DNA of 9,133 nt from Alphaproteobacteria bacterium (lineage in GTDB: Bacteria; Pseudomonadota; Alphaproteobacteria; UBA6615): contig JABDJY010000010.1 in NCBI GenBank assembly GCA_013003285.1, positions 1-9,133 on the forward strand, read 5' to 3'. Every line of letters starts with the position of its first letter. The stretch's first letter is position 1. Both the position numbers and the translations under genes were made by a program. Below are positions 1 to 6,256 of this stretch, in pieces. Under the pieces are notes generated by a model, which was given only the letters and a program-made list of their open reading frames with translations, searched no databases and was not told where the DNA came from.

Positions 1-782
1 GCCATTGGCTGGCACGCTATCAAATCAACGGCGCTTACGAGGCCATCGCCGTGCAGCCGGAAAATCTGGCCGCGGCGCTTTCCAACCTCGCAGCCGACGG
101 TCTGCGCGGGGTAAACCTGACGGTGCCCCACAAGGTGGCTGCGCTGGATCTTGTCGATCGGATCGACGATACGGCGCAACGTATCGGCGCGATCAATACC
201 ATTGTCGTGGAAAAGGACGGCAAGTTGGCAGCGTCCAATACCGACACATTCGGGTTTATCGAGAATTTACGCGACCATGTACCGGATCAGGTCGGGACCG
301 CCTGGTCGGGCCGGCCGGCGGTAATCCTGGGGGCAGGGGGCGCGGCGCGGGCAATTTGCACCGCGCTGCTCGATTGCGGTGTCAGCGAAATCCGTTTGGT
401 CAACCGCACGGCCGCGCGGGCCAGCGCCTTGGCTGAAACGCTTCCCGGATTGGCTCAATCGGCAACGATTTGCGCTTGGGCGGATCGCGAGGGCGCCTTG
501 GCCGATGCCGGGCTTTTGGTCAACACGACGGTGTTGGGCATGACCGGACAAGACCCCCTCCCGCTCAATTTGTCGAACTTGCCGGACGATGCGACGGTGA
601 ACGACATCGTCTACGCGCCGTTGGAAACAGCTTTGCTGGCGCAGGCCCGGGGCCGGGGAAACCCTGTGGTCGATGGGCTGGGTATGCTGCTCCATCAGGC
701 GCGGCCCGGATTTCGCGCCTGGTTCGGGACCGATCCCGTGGTCGATGACGGCTTGCGTCAAGCCGTCTTGGCCGGCCTGTAG
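1..782 (+). CDS. aroE: Shikimate 5-dehydrogenase (partial, 5' end missing)
   Basis: AroE reduces 3-dehydroshikimate to shikimate with NADPH in the cytoplasmic shikimate pathway. The frame is open from base 3 at the left edge, and 259 residues are visible. The substrate-binding domain has VNLTVPHK (catalytic Lys at visible residue 44) and SNTDTFGF (Asp at 81). Their 37-residue spacing equals that between Lys65 and Asp102 of the E. coli enzyme, so about 21 N-terminal residues lie outside the window. The NADP-binding fold follows with LGAGGAARAI (near 109-118) and an NRT motif, then YAPLET and DGLGMLLHQ near the C terminus. The usual NTDG motif reads NTDT here, a mild variant next to an intact Asp. 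An internal GTG at 51 is not the start, because family-like sequence (for example INGAYEAIAV) continues upstream of it. The stop is 16 bp before coaE, so the two are probably cotranscribed. Confidence 0.95.
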   Translation, partial: HWLARYQINGAYEAIAVQPENLAAALSNLAADGLRGVNLTVPHKVAALDLVDRIDDTAQRIGAINTIVVEKDGKLAASNTDTFGFIENLRDHVPDQVGTAWSGRPAVILGAGGAARAICTALLDCGVSEIRLVNRTAARASALAETLPGLAQSATICAWADREGALADAGLLVNTTVLGMTGQDPLPLNLSNLPDDATVNDIVYAPLETALLAQARGRGNPVVDGLGMLLHQARPGFRAWFGTDPVVDDGLRQAVLAGL

Positions 783-788
783 CGGAAC

Positions 789-793
789 GGAGG
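789..793 (+). promoter_or_regulatory. Ribosome binding site that fixes the coaE TTG start
   Basis: A perfect GGAGG lies 5 bases upstream of TTG at 799. No ATG or GTG lies between the aroE stop and the coaE P-loop in this frame, and the protein from TTG begins exactly where CoaE proteins normally begin. The site therefore supports a TTG start. Confidence 0.75.
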
Positions 794-798
794 CGTCT

Positions 799-1407
799 TT
801 GTTTGTCCTCGGCCTCACCGGCTCAATCGGCATGGGAAAGTCCACCGCGGCCACCATGCTGCGCCGGCTTGGCGTGCCCGTCCATGATTCCGACGCGACG
901 GTCCATCACTTGCTCGCGACCGATCCCCAAGTGCGGGCGGAAATCGCCGCGCGGTTCCCCGGTGTCGTCGATGGCGGAACAGTGGATCGCCAGGCGCTCG
1001 GCGCGGTGGTGTTTGCCGACCCCGTTGCGCGTAAGGATCTGGAAGCCATACTGCACCCGCGTGTGCGCGCTGCGGCGAGACGCTTTCTGCGCGATCAGGC
1101 GCGTTGGGGCACGCCGCTGGTGGTGCTCGACATACCGTTGCTTTACGAGACCGGCGGCGAGGCCAATGTCGATGCGGTCCTGGTCGTCACGGCGCCGGCG
1201 TTTTTGCAAGCGCGTCGTGTATTGTCGCGGCCCGGTATGAGCAGAGAGCGTTTCAGCGGGATATTGTCGAGCCAGATTTCGGACACTGAAAAACGGCGGC
1301 GTGGCGATTACATCGTGGAGACCGGGCTCGGCAAGGCCTATACTTACCGGCGCCTGCAGCAACTCGTGAGACTGTTACGGGCTGCCGGTCGAAATCGCCG
1401 ACTCTAG
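799..1407 (+). CDS. coaE: Dephospho-CoA kinase
   Basis: CoaE phosphorylates the ribose 3'-hydroxyl of dephospho-CoA with ATP, the last step of coenzyme A synthesis, in the cytoplasm. The product from the TTG at 799 has 202 residues, the usual family length. It starts FVLGLTGSIGMGKS after the initiator, with the P-loop GSIGMGKS at residues 8-15. DSD follows at 30-32, the position of the family's catalytic DAD-type motif, then DIPLLYETGGE in the middle of the protein (the family's DxPLLxE motif) and RPGMSRE in the lid region. The same frame is open upstream to 673, but that stretch overlaps aroE and has no kinase similarity. The gap to dnaQ is 14 bp, so aroE, coaE and dnaQ look like one operon. 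Confidence 0.95.
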   Translation: MFVLGLTGSIGMGKSTAATMLRRLGVPVHDSDATVHHLLATDPQVRAEIAARFPGVVDGGTVDRQALGAVVFADPVARKDLEAILHPRVRAAARRFLRDQARWGTPLVVLDIPLLYETGGEANVDAVLVVTAPAFLQARRVLSRPGMSRERFSGILSSQISDTEKRRRGDYIVETGLGKAYTYRRLQQLVRLLRAAGRNRRL

Positions 1408-1421
1408 GGAAGCGAGACAAT

Positions 1422-2105
1422 ATGCGTGAAGTTATTCTCGACACCGAAACCACCGGCCTCGATCCGTCATCGGGGGACCGTATCGTCGAGATCGGTTGCA
1501 TCGAGACCGATAATCACATGCCGACCGGGGCCTTTTACCACTGCTATGTCGATCCGGAACGCGATATGCCCGAAGGCGCCTTCGCGGTTCATGGTCTGAG
1601 CAGCGAGTTTCTCGCCGACAAGCCGAAATTTGCCGAGATCGCCGGACCGTTTCTCGAATTCATCGGCGACGACCCCCTGGTGATCCACAATGCCAGGTTC
1701 GACATGGGGTTCCTCAACGCCGAACTGACGCGCCTCAACATGGCGCCGTTAGAAAGTTCACGCGCGGTCGATACGGTCGCGTTGGCGCGGCGGCGCTTCC
1801 CCGGCGCGCAAGCCAGCCTGGACGCGCTGTGCCGGCGCTTCGAGATCGATCTCACCCGGCGTGAAAAACATGGCGCGCTGTTGGATGCGGAACTGCTGGC
1901 CGAGGTCTATCTATATCTCATGGGCGGCCGCCAACCGGGCCTCGATCTGAATGTAAATGCGGTCCAGGCTGATACTCATCAGATCGTTGAAGTCGAGCGC
2001 CCGCAACGGTCGGCTCGACCCCATGCGCCGACGGCAGCGGAAGCCGAAGCTCACGAGGCCCTATTGGATCAGATCACCGAGCCTATTTGGCGTTCCGGCT
2101 CGTAG
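1422..2105 (+). CDS. dnaQ: DNA polymerase III epsilon subunit (3'-5' proofreading exonuclease)
   Basis: Epsilon removes misinserted bases in the polymerase III core, bound to the alpha subunit. The 227-residue product has the full DEDDh set: Exo I DTETTGLDP (Asp7, Glu9), Exo II VIHNARFDMGFLNAEL (Asp94), and Exo III KHGALLDAELL (His150, Asp155). The exonuclease domain ends near residue 168. The remaining 60 residues form a linker rich in Ala, Pro and charged residues, then a short helix-like end (EALLDQITEPIW) where family members bind alpha. That last role is inferred from position. GGGAAGCGAG upstream of the ATG is a plausible ribosome site. The length and order match bacterial DnaQ, and an unrelated exonuclease is unlikely. 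Confidence 0.94.
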   Translation: MREVILDTETTGLDPSSGDRIVEIGCIETDNHMPTGAFYHCYVDPERDMPEGAFAVHGLSSEFLADKPKFAEIAGPFLEFIGDDPLVIHNARFDMGFLNAELTRLNMAPLESSRAVDTVALARRRFPGAQASLDALCRRFEIDLTRREKHGALLDAELLAEVYLYLMGGRQPGLDLNVNAVQADTHQIVEVERPQRSARPHAPTAAEAEAHEALLDQITEPIWRSGS

Positions 2106-2128
2106 TTGTTCGGGTTCTTAATTAGCGC

Positions 2129-2680
2129 CTAAAGCTCGAATTCGAACTTCTGCTCTCCATCGCCGTCCGGCGGCGTGCCGCCCGAGCCGTCTGCGCCCTT
2201 TTTCTGCTCTGCCTCGGCCAATTCCTGGGCCTGTTGAGCGCGTTGCTGGAACAGCGTCATGAAATCGACCGGATGGATCAAAAGCGGCGGAAACCCGCCG
2301 TCGCGGACGGCTTCGGCCACAACCGAGCGGGCGAACGGGAAGAGCAAACGGGGCGCCTCCACATAGAGCATGGGCATAACATACTCCTCCGGCATTTCGC
2401 CTAGGGTGACAACGCCGGCATAGGCCACTTCGACGAGAAACAGCGCGGCGTCGCTGGCCGTGCCTTCGGCGCGTACCGTCAACGTCACCTCATATGTCGA
2501 GCCTTCAATCTGCGCCACCGAGGTATCGACCCCCACTTGCACGTTTGGCTCGTTACCCTGCTGCATCAAACTGCTCGGCGCATTGGGGTTTTCGAAGGAT
2601 AGATCCTTCACATATTGAGCATTGACCACCAGCGTCGGCTGAGCGTCGGGTGCGGGCGGGGCGGCGGTTTCGTCGGACAT
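2129..2680 (-). CDS. secB: Protein-export chaperone SecB
   Basis: SecB is a cytosolic homotetrameric chaperone that holds precursors unfolded and passes them to SecA. The 183-residue product shows family sequence in order: VNAQYVKDLSFENPNAP (about 19-35), the strand-rich core with VTLTVRAEG and DAALFLVEVAYAGVV (65-91), EMPEEYVMPMLYVEAPRLLFPFARSVV (95-121), then FPPLLIHPVDFMTLFQQR (130-147). The ATG at 2680 was chosen because AGGAA lies 7 bases upstream and family similarity begins here. An upstream in-frame extension to 2761 is unlike SecB. The C-terminal tail (about 150-183) is longer than in E. coli (155 residues in all), Gly/Asp/Glu-rich, and ends FEFEL. The gene converges on dnaQ with a 23-bp gap and no visible terminator hairpin. 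Confidence 0.93.
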   Translation of the reverse strand: MSDETAAPPAPDAQPTLVVNAQYVKDLSFENPNAPSSLMQQGNEPNVQVGVDTSVAQIEGSTYEVTLTVRAEGTASDAALFLVEVAYAGVVTLGEMPEEYVMPMLYVEAPRLLFPFARSVVAEAVRDGGFPPLLIHPVDFMTLFQQRAQQAQELAEAEQKKGADGSGGTPPDGDGEQKFEFEL

Positions 2681-2788
2681 GGCCGAATTCCTAGTAATTG
2701 AGATGGCGCATTGGAGCGAATAAACGAGCGCTTGGCTAGCATGTATGGACGAGCGCAACAACCAATGGGTGGGCCATCTGGACGGGGG
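2681..2788 (-). promoter_or_regulatory. Leader between fxsA and secB
   Basis: This 108-bp stretch separates fxsA (upstream on the minus strand) from secB. Read on the minus strand it contains TTGTTG, 16 bases, then CTAGCC, a weak candidate for a secB promoter. AGGAA at 2688-2692 is the secB ribosome site. No small reading frame or terminator-like hairpin stands out. Confidence 0.3.
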
Positions 2789-3268
2789 CTAACGCGGCTC
2801 CGGCGGATTTTTATCAATCTCGCCTTTTATTTCCACCGCATCGGCATCGACGATAGGGCCGTCATCGTCGCGATAGGGCCGCCCGCCCGCCATTTCGAAC
2901 TGGACGCCTTTGGCGTTTTGCAGGGCGCGCCACACATAGCGCCCTAAAAGCGCGCGCAGCGGTGGTACCAATAATGTGAACCCGACCGCGTCGGTCAAGA
3001 ATCCGGGGGTCAGCAGCAGGGCGCCGGCGAAAATCAGGCAGATTCCGTCGAATAATTCGCGCACCGGCAGGCGTTGGGCGTCCATCTCTTTTTGGGCGCG
3101 TTGCAGCGTATTGAGGCCCTGGCGGCGGATTAGCGCGGTACCGGCCATTGCAGTTGCGATAACAATTGCGATAGTCGGCCACAGGCCGATAAAACCGCCG
3201 ACCTGGATAAATAGGGCGATTTCGATGAGCGGCACGCCTATAAAGGCGAGGAGAATCCAGATGGCCAT
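2789..3268 (-). CDS. fxsA: FxsA family membrane protein
   Basis: FxsA proteins are small inner-membrane proteins. E. coli FxsA, when overproduced, relieves F-plasmid-mediated exclusion of phage T7, and its normal function is not settled. The 159-residue product begins IWILLAFIGVPLIEIALFIQVGG and has three hydrophobic stretches, about residues 3-23, 28-46 and 75-105. The last includes GALLLTPGFLTDAVGF, the most conserved FxsA segment. Between them is a basic and polar loop (IRRQGLNTLQRAQKEMDAQ), and the tail is hydrophilic and acidic. The start is the only sensible one, directly before the first membrane segment, with only a weak GAAAG upstream. The gene is divergent from timA and reads toward secB, a pairing I associate with alphaproteobacteria. 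Confidence 0.88.
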   Translation of the reverse strand: MAIWILLAFIGVPLIEIALFIQVGGFIGLWPTIAIVIATAMAGTALIRRQGLNTLQRAQKEMDAQRLPVRELFDGICLIFAGALLLTPGFLTDAVGFTLLVPPLRALLGRYVWRALQNAKGVQFEMAGGRPYRDDDGPIVDADAVEIKGEIDKNPPEPR

Positions 3269-3517
3269 TCTTGTTCTTTCAAGCGGTTATGCTTATGTAG
3301 GTTGGTAGCGGGCGGCGGATTTTCCAGCAAATTACCCATTGAACCTGCCTGGTTACGAAATCGAACCCTGGCTTACTCTTAATCGAAACAGTAATCTTTT
3401 GGATTGTAGACTAGCGCAAGACCGGCTTAGATCAGGGCAATGATCTACGGTTTTATCTAAACCAGTACCTACAATTCTAGACACAGCCCGTATCGGGGCA
3501 ATCATACAGGAAACGCC
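3269..3517. promoter_or_regulatory. Divergent intergenic region between fxsA and timA
   Basis: These 249 bp hold no credible gene and are visibly richer in A and T than the flanking coding DNA. The region must carry the start signals for fxsA (leftward) and timA (rightward). It holds several short inverted repeats concentrated in 3403-3475, and repeated AACC/GGTT elements at 3342-3368. A candidate timA -10 is TACAAT at 3470-3475, but no convincing -35 stands 16-18 bp upstream. Leftward, TACATA about 25 bp upstream of fxsA is an equally weak -10. The timA ribosome site is AGGAAA at 3508-3513. Confidence 0.5.
3421..3451. repeat. Hairpin-forming inverted repeat upstream of timA
   Basis: TAGATCA (3428-3434) and TGATCTA (3441-3447) are perfect inverted 7-mers around the 6-base loop GGGCAA. 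After a 3-base bulge (GCT, 3425-3427), ACCG (3421-3424) can pair with CGGT (3448-3451), extending the stem. A short T run follows (TTTT at 3451-3454), so it could act as a weak terminator read rightward, but a protein operator or leader structure fits the position about as well. Confidence 0.5.
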
Positions 3518-4195
3518 GTGTCACTCGATCTACTCTTATTTGCAGCGATTGCGGCCTTTTTGGTGTTTCGCCTGCGCAGCGTCCTTGGCCGGCGAATTGG
3601 CAATGAACGCCCGCCGGTCGATCCGAACGCCCGACGTGGCGGACCGCGGCCTCAGCCGGCAGCCGATAATGCCAACGACGAAAATGTGGTGCCGCTGCCC
3701 GATCGCCAACCCGCCGATGCCTTTATCGAGCAGGCCGAAGGCGCCTTGGGCGAAAATCTGCGAAAAATCAGGGACGCCGATCCCTCTTTCAATTCGCAAA
3801 CATTTGTCGAGGGCGGCCGGGCCGCTTTTGAGATGATTGTGACGTCGTTTGCCACCGGCGACCGCGAAACCTTGCGACCGTTGCTCAGCGACGAAGTCTA
3901 TGAGAATTTCGCCGGCGCCATCGTCGATCGCGCCGACAAGGGTCACACCATGGAGATGACCCTAGTGGGCATTCAAACCAGCGAGATCATCGAGGCCTCG
4001 ATGGATGGCCGTGTGGCGTTCGTGACGATCAAATTCGTGACCGAGCAGATCGAAGTCACCCGCGATTCCTCCGGTGACGTTATTGGCGGCGATCCAACGA
4101 AAGTGTCGACGGTGACCGATATTTGGACATTTGCGCGCAATACCCGCTCGCGCAATCCCAATTGGACCCTGGTCGCAACCGAAGCCCCCAATTGA
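3518..4195 (+). CDS. timA: Tim44-like inner-membrane protein TimA
   Basis: This is a bacterial relative of mitochondrial Tim44, which tethers the import motor at the inner membrane. The role of the bacterial protein is poorly defined; it is thought to be attached to the inner membrane. The 225-residue product starts with a single hydrophobic segment (residues 3-17) followed by RLRSVLGRR, suggesting a cytoplasmic body. A Pro/Arg/Asn/Asp-rich linker runs to about residue 65. The Tim44 C-terminal domain follows: DPSFNSQTFVEGGRAAFEMIV, DRETLRPLLSDEVYENF, then strands FVTIKFVTEQ and a final DIWTFAR...NPNWTLVAT. GTG at 3518 is chosen because AGGAAA is just upstream, the hydrophobic segment begins immediately, and the next Met is deep inside the domain. 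mltA follows after a gap of about 44 bp. Confidence 0.88.
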   Translation: MSLDLLLFAAIAAFLVFRLRSVLGRRIGNERPPVDPNARRGGPRPQPAADNANDENVVPLPDRQPADAFIEQAEGALGENLRKIRDADPSFNSQTFVEGGRAAFEMIVTSFATGDRETLRPLLSDEVYENFAGAIVDRADKGHTMEMTLVGIQTSEIIEASMDGRVAFVTIKFVTEQIEVTRDSSGDVIGGDPTKVSTVTDIWTFARNTRSRNPNWTLVATEAPN

Positions 4196-4239
4196 CGGCA
4201 ACCCGCCGACCGCTGATCTCCTTTTTTAGCGGCCGCGTG

Positions 4240-5418
4240 ATGCGGTGCATGACCGGTCGGATGCGTCCCGGTATGTTGGTATTCGCCATGCTGTTAGCTG
4301 CGTGTGAATCCAGCGTCACCCCTGCACCGCCTTCCGGCATTGCTGTGTCCAAAACCACCTTCGCCGAGCTACCCGGCTGGCAGGCCGGCAACCCTGAAAA
4401 TGCCCTGGGGGCGTGGCGCCATTCTTGCGGCCGCCTGCTGGCGATGGATCCATCGACGCCACTGCCCGGTAAAGTCTCGGCCGGCACGGCGGGTGATTGG
4501 CGCGATGTGTGTTCGGCAATTAACGCCCTTTCCGGCGAACCGGCGGAAACGCGCACATTCGTCGAAAGCAATTTCACGCCCTATACGGTCTCCGACGGCG
4601 TCACCCGTGACGGGCTTTTTACCGGTTACTTTGAACCGATCGTGCGTGCCTCGGCGCAAGCCGACGGCGAATATAATGTTCCGATCCACGGACTGCCGCG
4701 CGACCATGTCACGGTGCATCTGAAAGATTTCGATCCTGAACTCGCCGGCCGCGCCTTGGTCGGCAGGCTCGAGGGCGCGCGTTTACGGCCCTATCCGGAA
4801 CGCGCTGCCATCTCTGGCGCCACCGGTGAGAATACGCCGGTCCTGTACTGGGCCGACGATGCCCTCGATGTGTTTATTCTCCAGGTGCAGGGTTCGGGCA
4901 TTGTCGAACTGCCCGACGGCGAACGCCGCCGCATCGGCTTTGCCGGACATAATGGTCACGACTATGTCTCCATCGGACGGTCGCTGATCGAGCAGAAGGA
5001 ACTGCGATCGGGCGGAGCGGCGTGGCAGGATATTCGCACCTGGATGGAGCGAAACCCTGAGCGCTTTTCCGAGCTTTTGGCACTCAACCGCCGTTATATC
5101 TTTTTCCGCGATAACAATGGCGATGGCGCCCAAGGCGCTGCCGGGGTGGTTCTGACGCCGGAACATTCCATCGCCGTCGACCCGAAGTTTCTGCCGTTGA
5201 ATGTGCCGCTGTGGCTCGACACTGTGCATCCCGGGCCGGGCGAGGAACGCCTCCAGCGCCTGGTGCTGGCGCAAGATGTGGGGAACGCCATCCGTGGTGC
5301 CGTGCGCGGCGATTTCTTCTGGGGTGTTGGGCCCGACGCTCTGGCCCTGGCCGGCCGCATGAAAAGCCCCGGCACCTACTATCTGCTGTTGCCGAATAAT
5401 TTGACGCCCTCGTCTTAG
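4240..5418 (+). CDS. mltA: Membrane-bound lytic murein transglycosylase A (lipoprotein)
   Basis: MltA cleaves the MurNAc-GlcNAc bond of peptidoglycan, leaving a 1,6-anhydro end, and acts in the periplasm anchored by lipid. From ATG 4240 the product has 392 residues. It opens with a lipoprotein signal: Arg-containing start, hydrophobic GMLVFAMLLAAC and lipobox Cys22. The MltA domain shows LFTGYFEP (126-133) and FILQVQGSG (212-220). The C-terminal 3D domain has its three Asp residues in VDPKF (314), AQDVGNAIRG (346) and RGDFFWG (358). In E. coli the catalytic Asp belongs to this set. The start is uncertain: GTG 4237, ATG 4249 and ATG 4261 are in frame, none with a strong ribosome site, and all keep the lipobox. 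The frame also runs upstream into timA without signal-like sequence. Confidence 0.92.
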   Translation: MRCMTGRMRPGMLVFAMLLAACESSVTPAPPSGIAVSKTTFAELPGWQAGNPENALGAWRHSCGRLLAMDPSTPLPGKVSAGTAGDWRDVCSAINALSGEPAETRTFVESNFTPYTVSDGVTRDGLFTGYFEPIVRASAQADGEYNVPIHGLPRDHVTVHLKDFDPELAGRALVGRLEGARLRPYPERAAISGATGENTPVLYWADDALDVFILQVQGSGIVELPDGERRRIGFAGHNGHDYVSIGRSLIEQKELRSGGAAWQDIRTWMERNPERFSELLALNRRYIFFRDNNGDGAQGAAGVVLTPEHSIAVDPKFLPLNVPLWLDTVHPGPGEERLQRLVLAQDVGNAIRGAVRGDFFWGVGPDALALAGRMKSPGTYYLLLPNNLTPSS

Positions 5419-5486
5419 TCGCTTGCCCCTAACGCTGGCGCAAATTTGTGCTAGACAGGCGGCTGGCTATCGGCGAGATCATTGAA
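5419..5486 (+). promoter_or_regulatory. mltA-lutA gap with candidate operator and promoter
   Basis: This 68-bp gap is the only one large enough for a lut promoter. GCGCAAATTTGTGC (5438-5451) is a near-palindrome with a perfect CAAATTTG core and 6 of 7 arm positions matched (the one break is G5440/T5449). It overlaps a possible extended -10 at 5449-5457 (TGC followed by TAGACA). TTGCCC at 5423 is too far upstream for a normal -35 spacing. GGCGAGA, about 8 bases before the lutA ATG, is a weak ribosome site. An operator at this place would suit a repressor of lut, but the binding protein is unknown. Confidence 0.4.
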
Positions 5487-6251
5487 ATGGCAAATCCGCG
5501 CGTCGCATTGTTCGTTACCTGTTTGGTCGATCTTTTTCGACCCTCCGTTGGCTTTGCCACGGTGAAGCTGCTGGAGGATGCTGGCTGCGCCGTCGAGGTG
5601 CCGCGCCAGCAAACCTGTTGTGGCCAGCCGGCCTATAATTCCGGCGACAAGGCCGACACCAAGGCCATCGCCCGCCAGGTCATCGAAGCCTTCGAGGGCT
5701 ATGATTACACGGTCGCCCCGTCGGGTTCCTGCGCAGGCATGATCAGCAAACACTATCCGGCCTTGTTCGCCGACGATCCCGAATGGGCCGAACGGGCGCA
5801 AAAACTGGCCGAGCGAACCCACGAGTTGGTCTCATTCTTGACCGACGTGATGGGCGTCGAGGCGGTGGCGAGCCAGTTCGACGGCGCGGTCACCTACCAT
5901 GATAGCTGCTCGGGCCTGCGCGAACTCTCGATCCATGATCAGCCGCGCCGCTTGTTGGGATCGGTCGAGGGGCTGCATTTGCGCGAATTGCCCGACGCCA
6001 ATGTCTGCTGCGGCTTCGGCGGCACCTTCTGTGTCAAATATGCCGACATTTCCGACCGCATGGTCGAGACCAAGATTACCCAGGTCATCGAGACCGGGGC
6101 CGACACCCTGCTGGCGGGTGATCTGGGCTGTCTGATGAATATGGCCGGAAAGCTGCAGCGCGAAGGGGCTGGCATTCAGGTGCGTCATGTGGCGGAAGTA
6201 CTCGCCGGCATGACCGATAAGCCGGCTATCGGCGAACCGAGCAAGGATTAG
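5487..6251 (+). CDS. lutA: L-lactate utilization protein LutA (CCG-domain Fe-S protein)
   Basis: LutA, LutB and LutC together oxidise L-lactate to pyruvate, as shown genetically in Bacillus subtilis. LutA carries two CCG (cysteine-rich) domains of the type found in heterodisulfide reductase B and glycolate oxidase GlcF, which bind Fe-S clusters. The 254-residue product begins RVALFVTCLVDLFRPSVGFA. The first CCG domain has Cys12, QQTCCGQPAYNSGD (Cys44, Cys45) and SGSCAGM (Cys82). The second has YHDSCSGLREL (Cys141), ANVCCGFGGTFCVKY (Cys174, Cys175) and Cys215. All expected cysteines are present. ATG 5487 is chosen over an in-frame GTG at 5448 because family similarity starts here and the GTG lies in the promoter palindrome. 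lutB starts 5 bases after the stop. The E. coli counterpart is YkgE. Confidence 0.93.
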   Translation: MANPRVALFVTCLVDLFRPSVGFATVKLLEDAGCAVEVPRQQTCCGQPAYNSGDKADTKAIARQVIEAFEGYDYTVAPSGSCAGMISKHYPALFADDPEWAERAQKLAERTHELVSFLTDVMGVEAVASQFDGAVTYHDSCSGLRELSIHDQPRRLLGSVEGLHLRELPDANVCCGFGGTFCVKYADISDRMVETKITQVIETGADTLLAGDLGCLMNMAGKLQREGAGIQVRHVAEVLAGMTDKPAIGEPSKD

Positions 6252-6256
6252 GTGCC

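Noticed and set aside
51..53. GTG as the aroE start.
   Set aside because: In-frame sequence upstream matches AroE, and Lys/Asp positions show about 21 residues lie before the window.
267..857. Open frame of about 196 codons on the minus strand opposite aroE and coaE.
   Set aside because: Antisense to two well-supported genes, with no recognisable domain and no ribosome site that stands out.
2100..2145. Terminator between convergent dnaQ and secB.
   Set aside because: No GC-rich stem with a T run is present. The palindrome TCGAATTCGA falls inside the secB C-terminal codons.
3342..3370. tRNA-like T-arm in AACC-TGCCT-GGTT-ACGAAATCG-AACC.
   Set aside because: The spacing and loop do not match a T-arm, and no acceptor stem, D-arm or anticodon arm can be placed around it.
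3452..3461. Possible DnaA box TTATCTAAA.
   Set aside because: It matches only 7 of 9 positions of TTATCCACA, is single, and has no clustered companions.
4123..4239. Longer mltA reading frame starting inside timA.
   Set aside because: The extra residues overlap the Tim44 domain and would bury the lipoprotein signal behind about 40 residues.
5436..5452. Sigma-54 promoter upstream of lutA (TGGCGC ... TGTGC).
   Set aside because: The GG and GC elements are off the required spacing by one base and the -12 element lacks TTGC.
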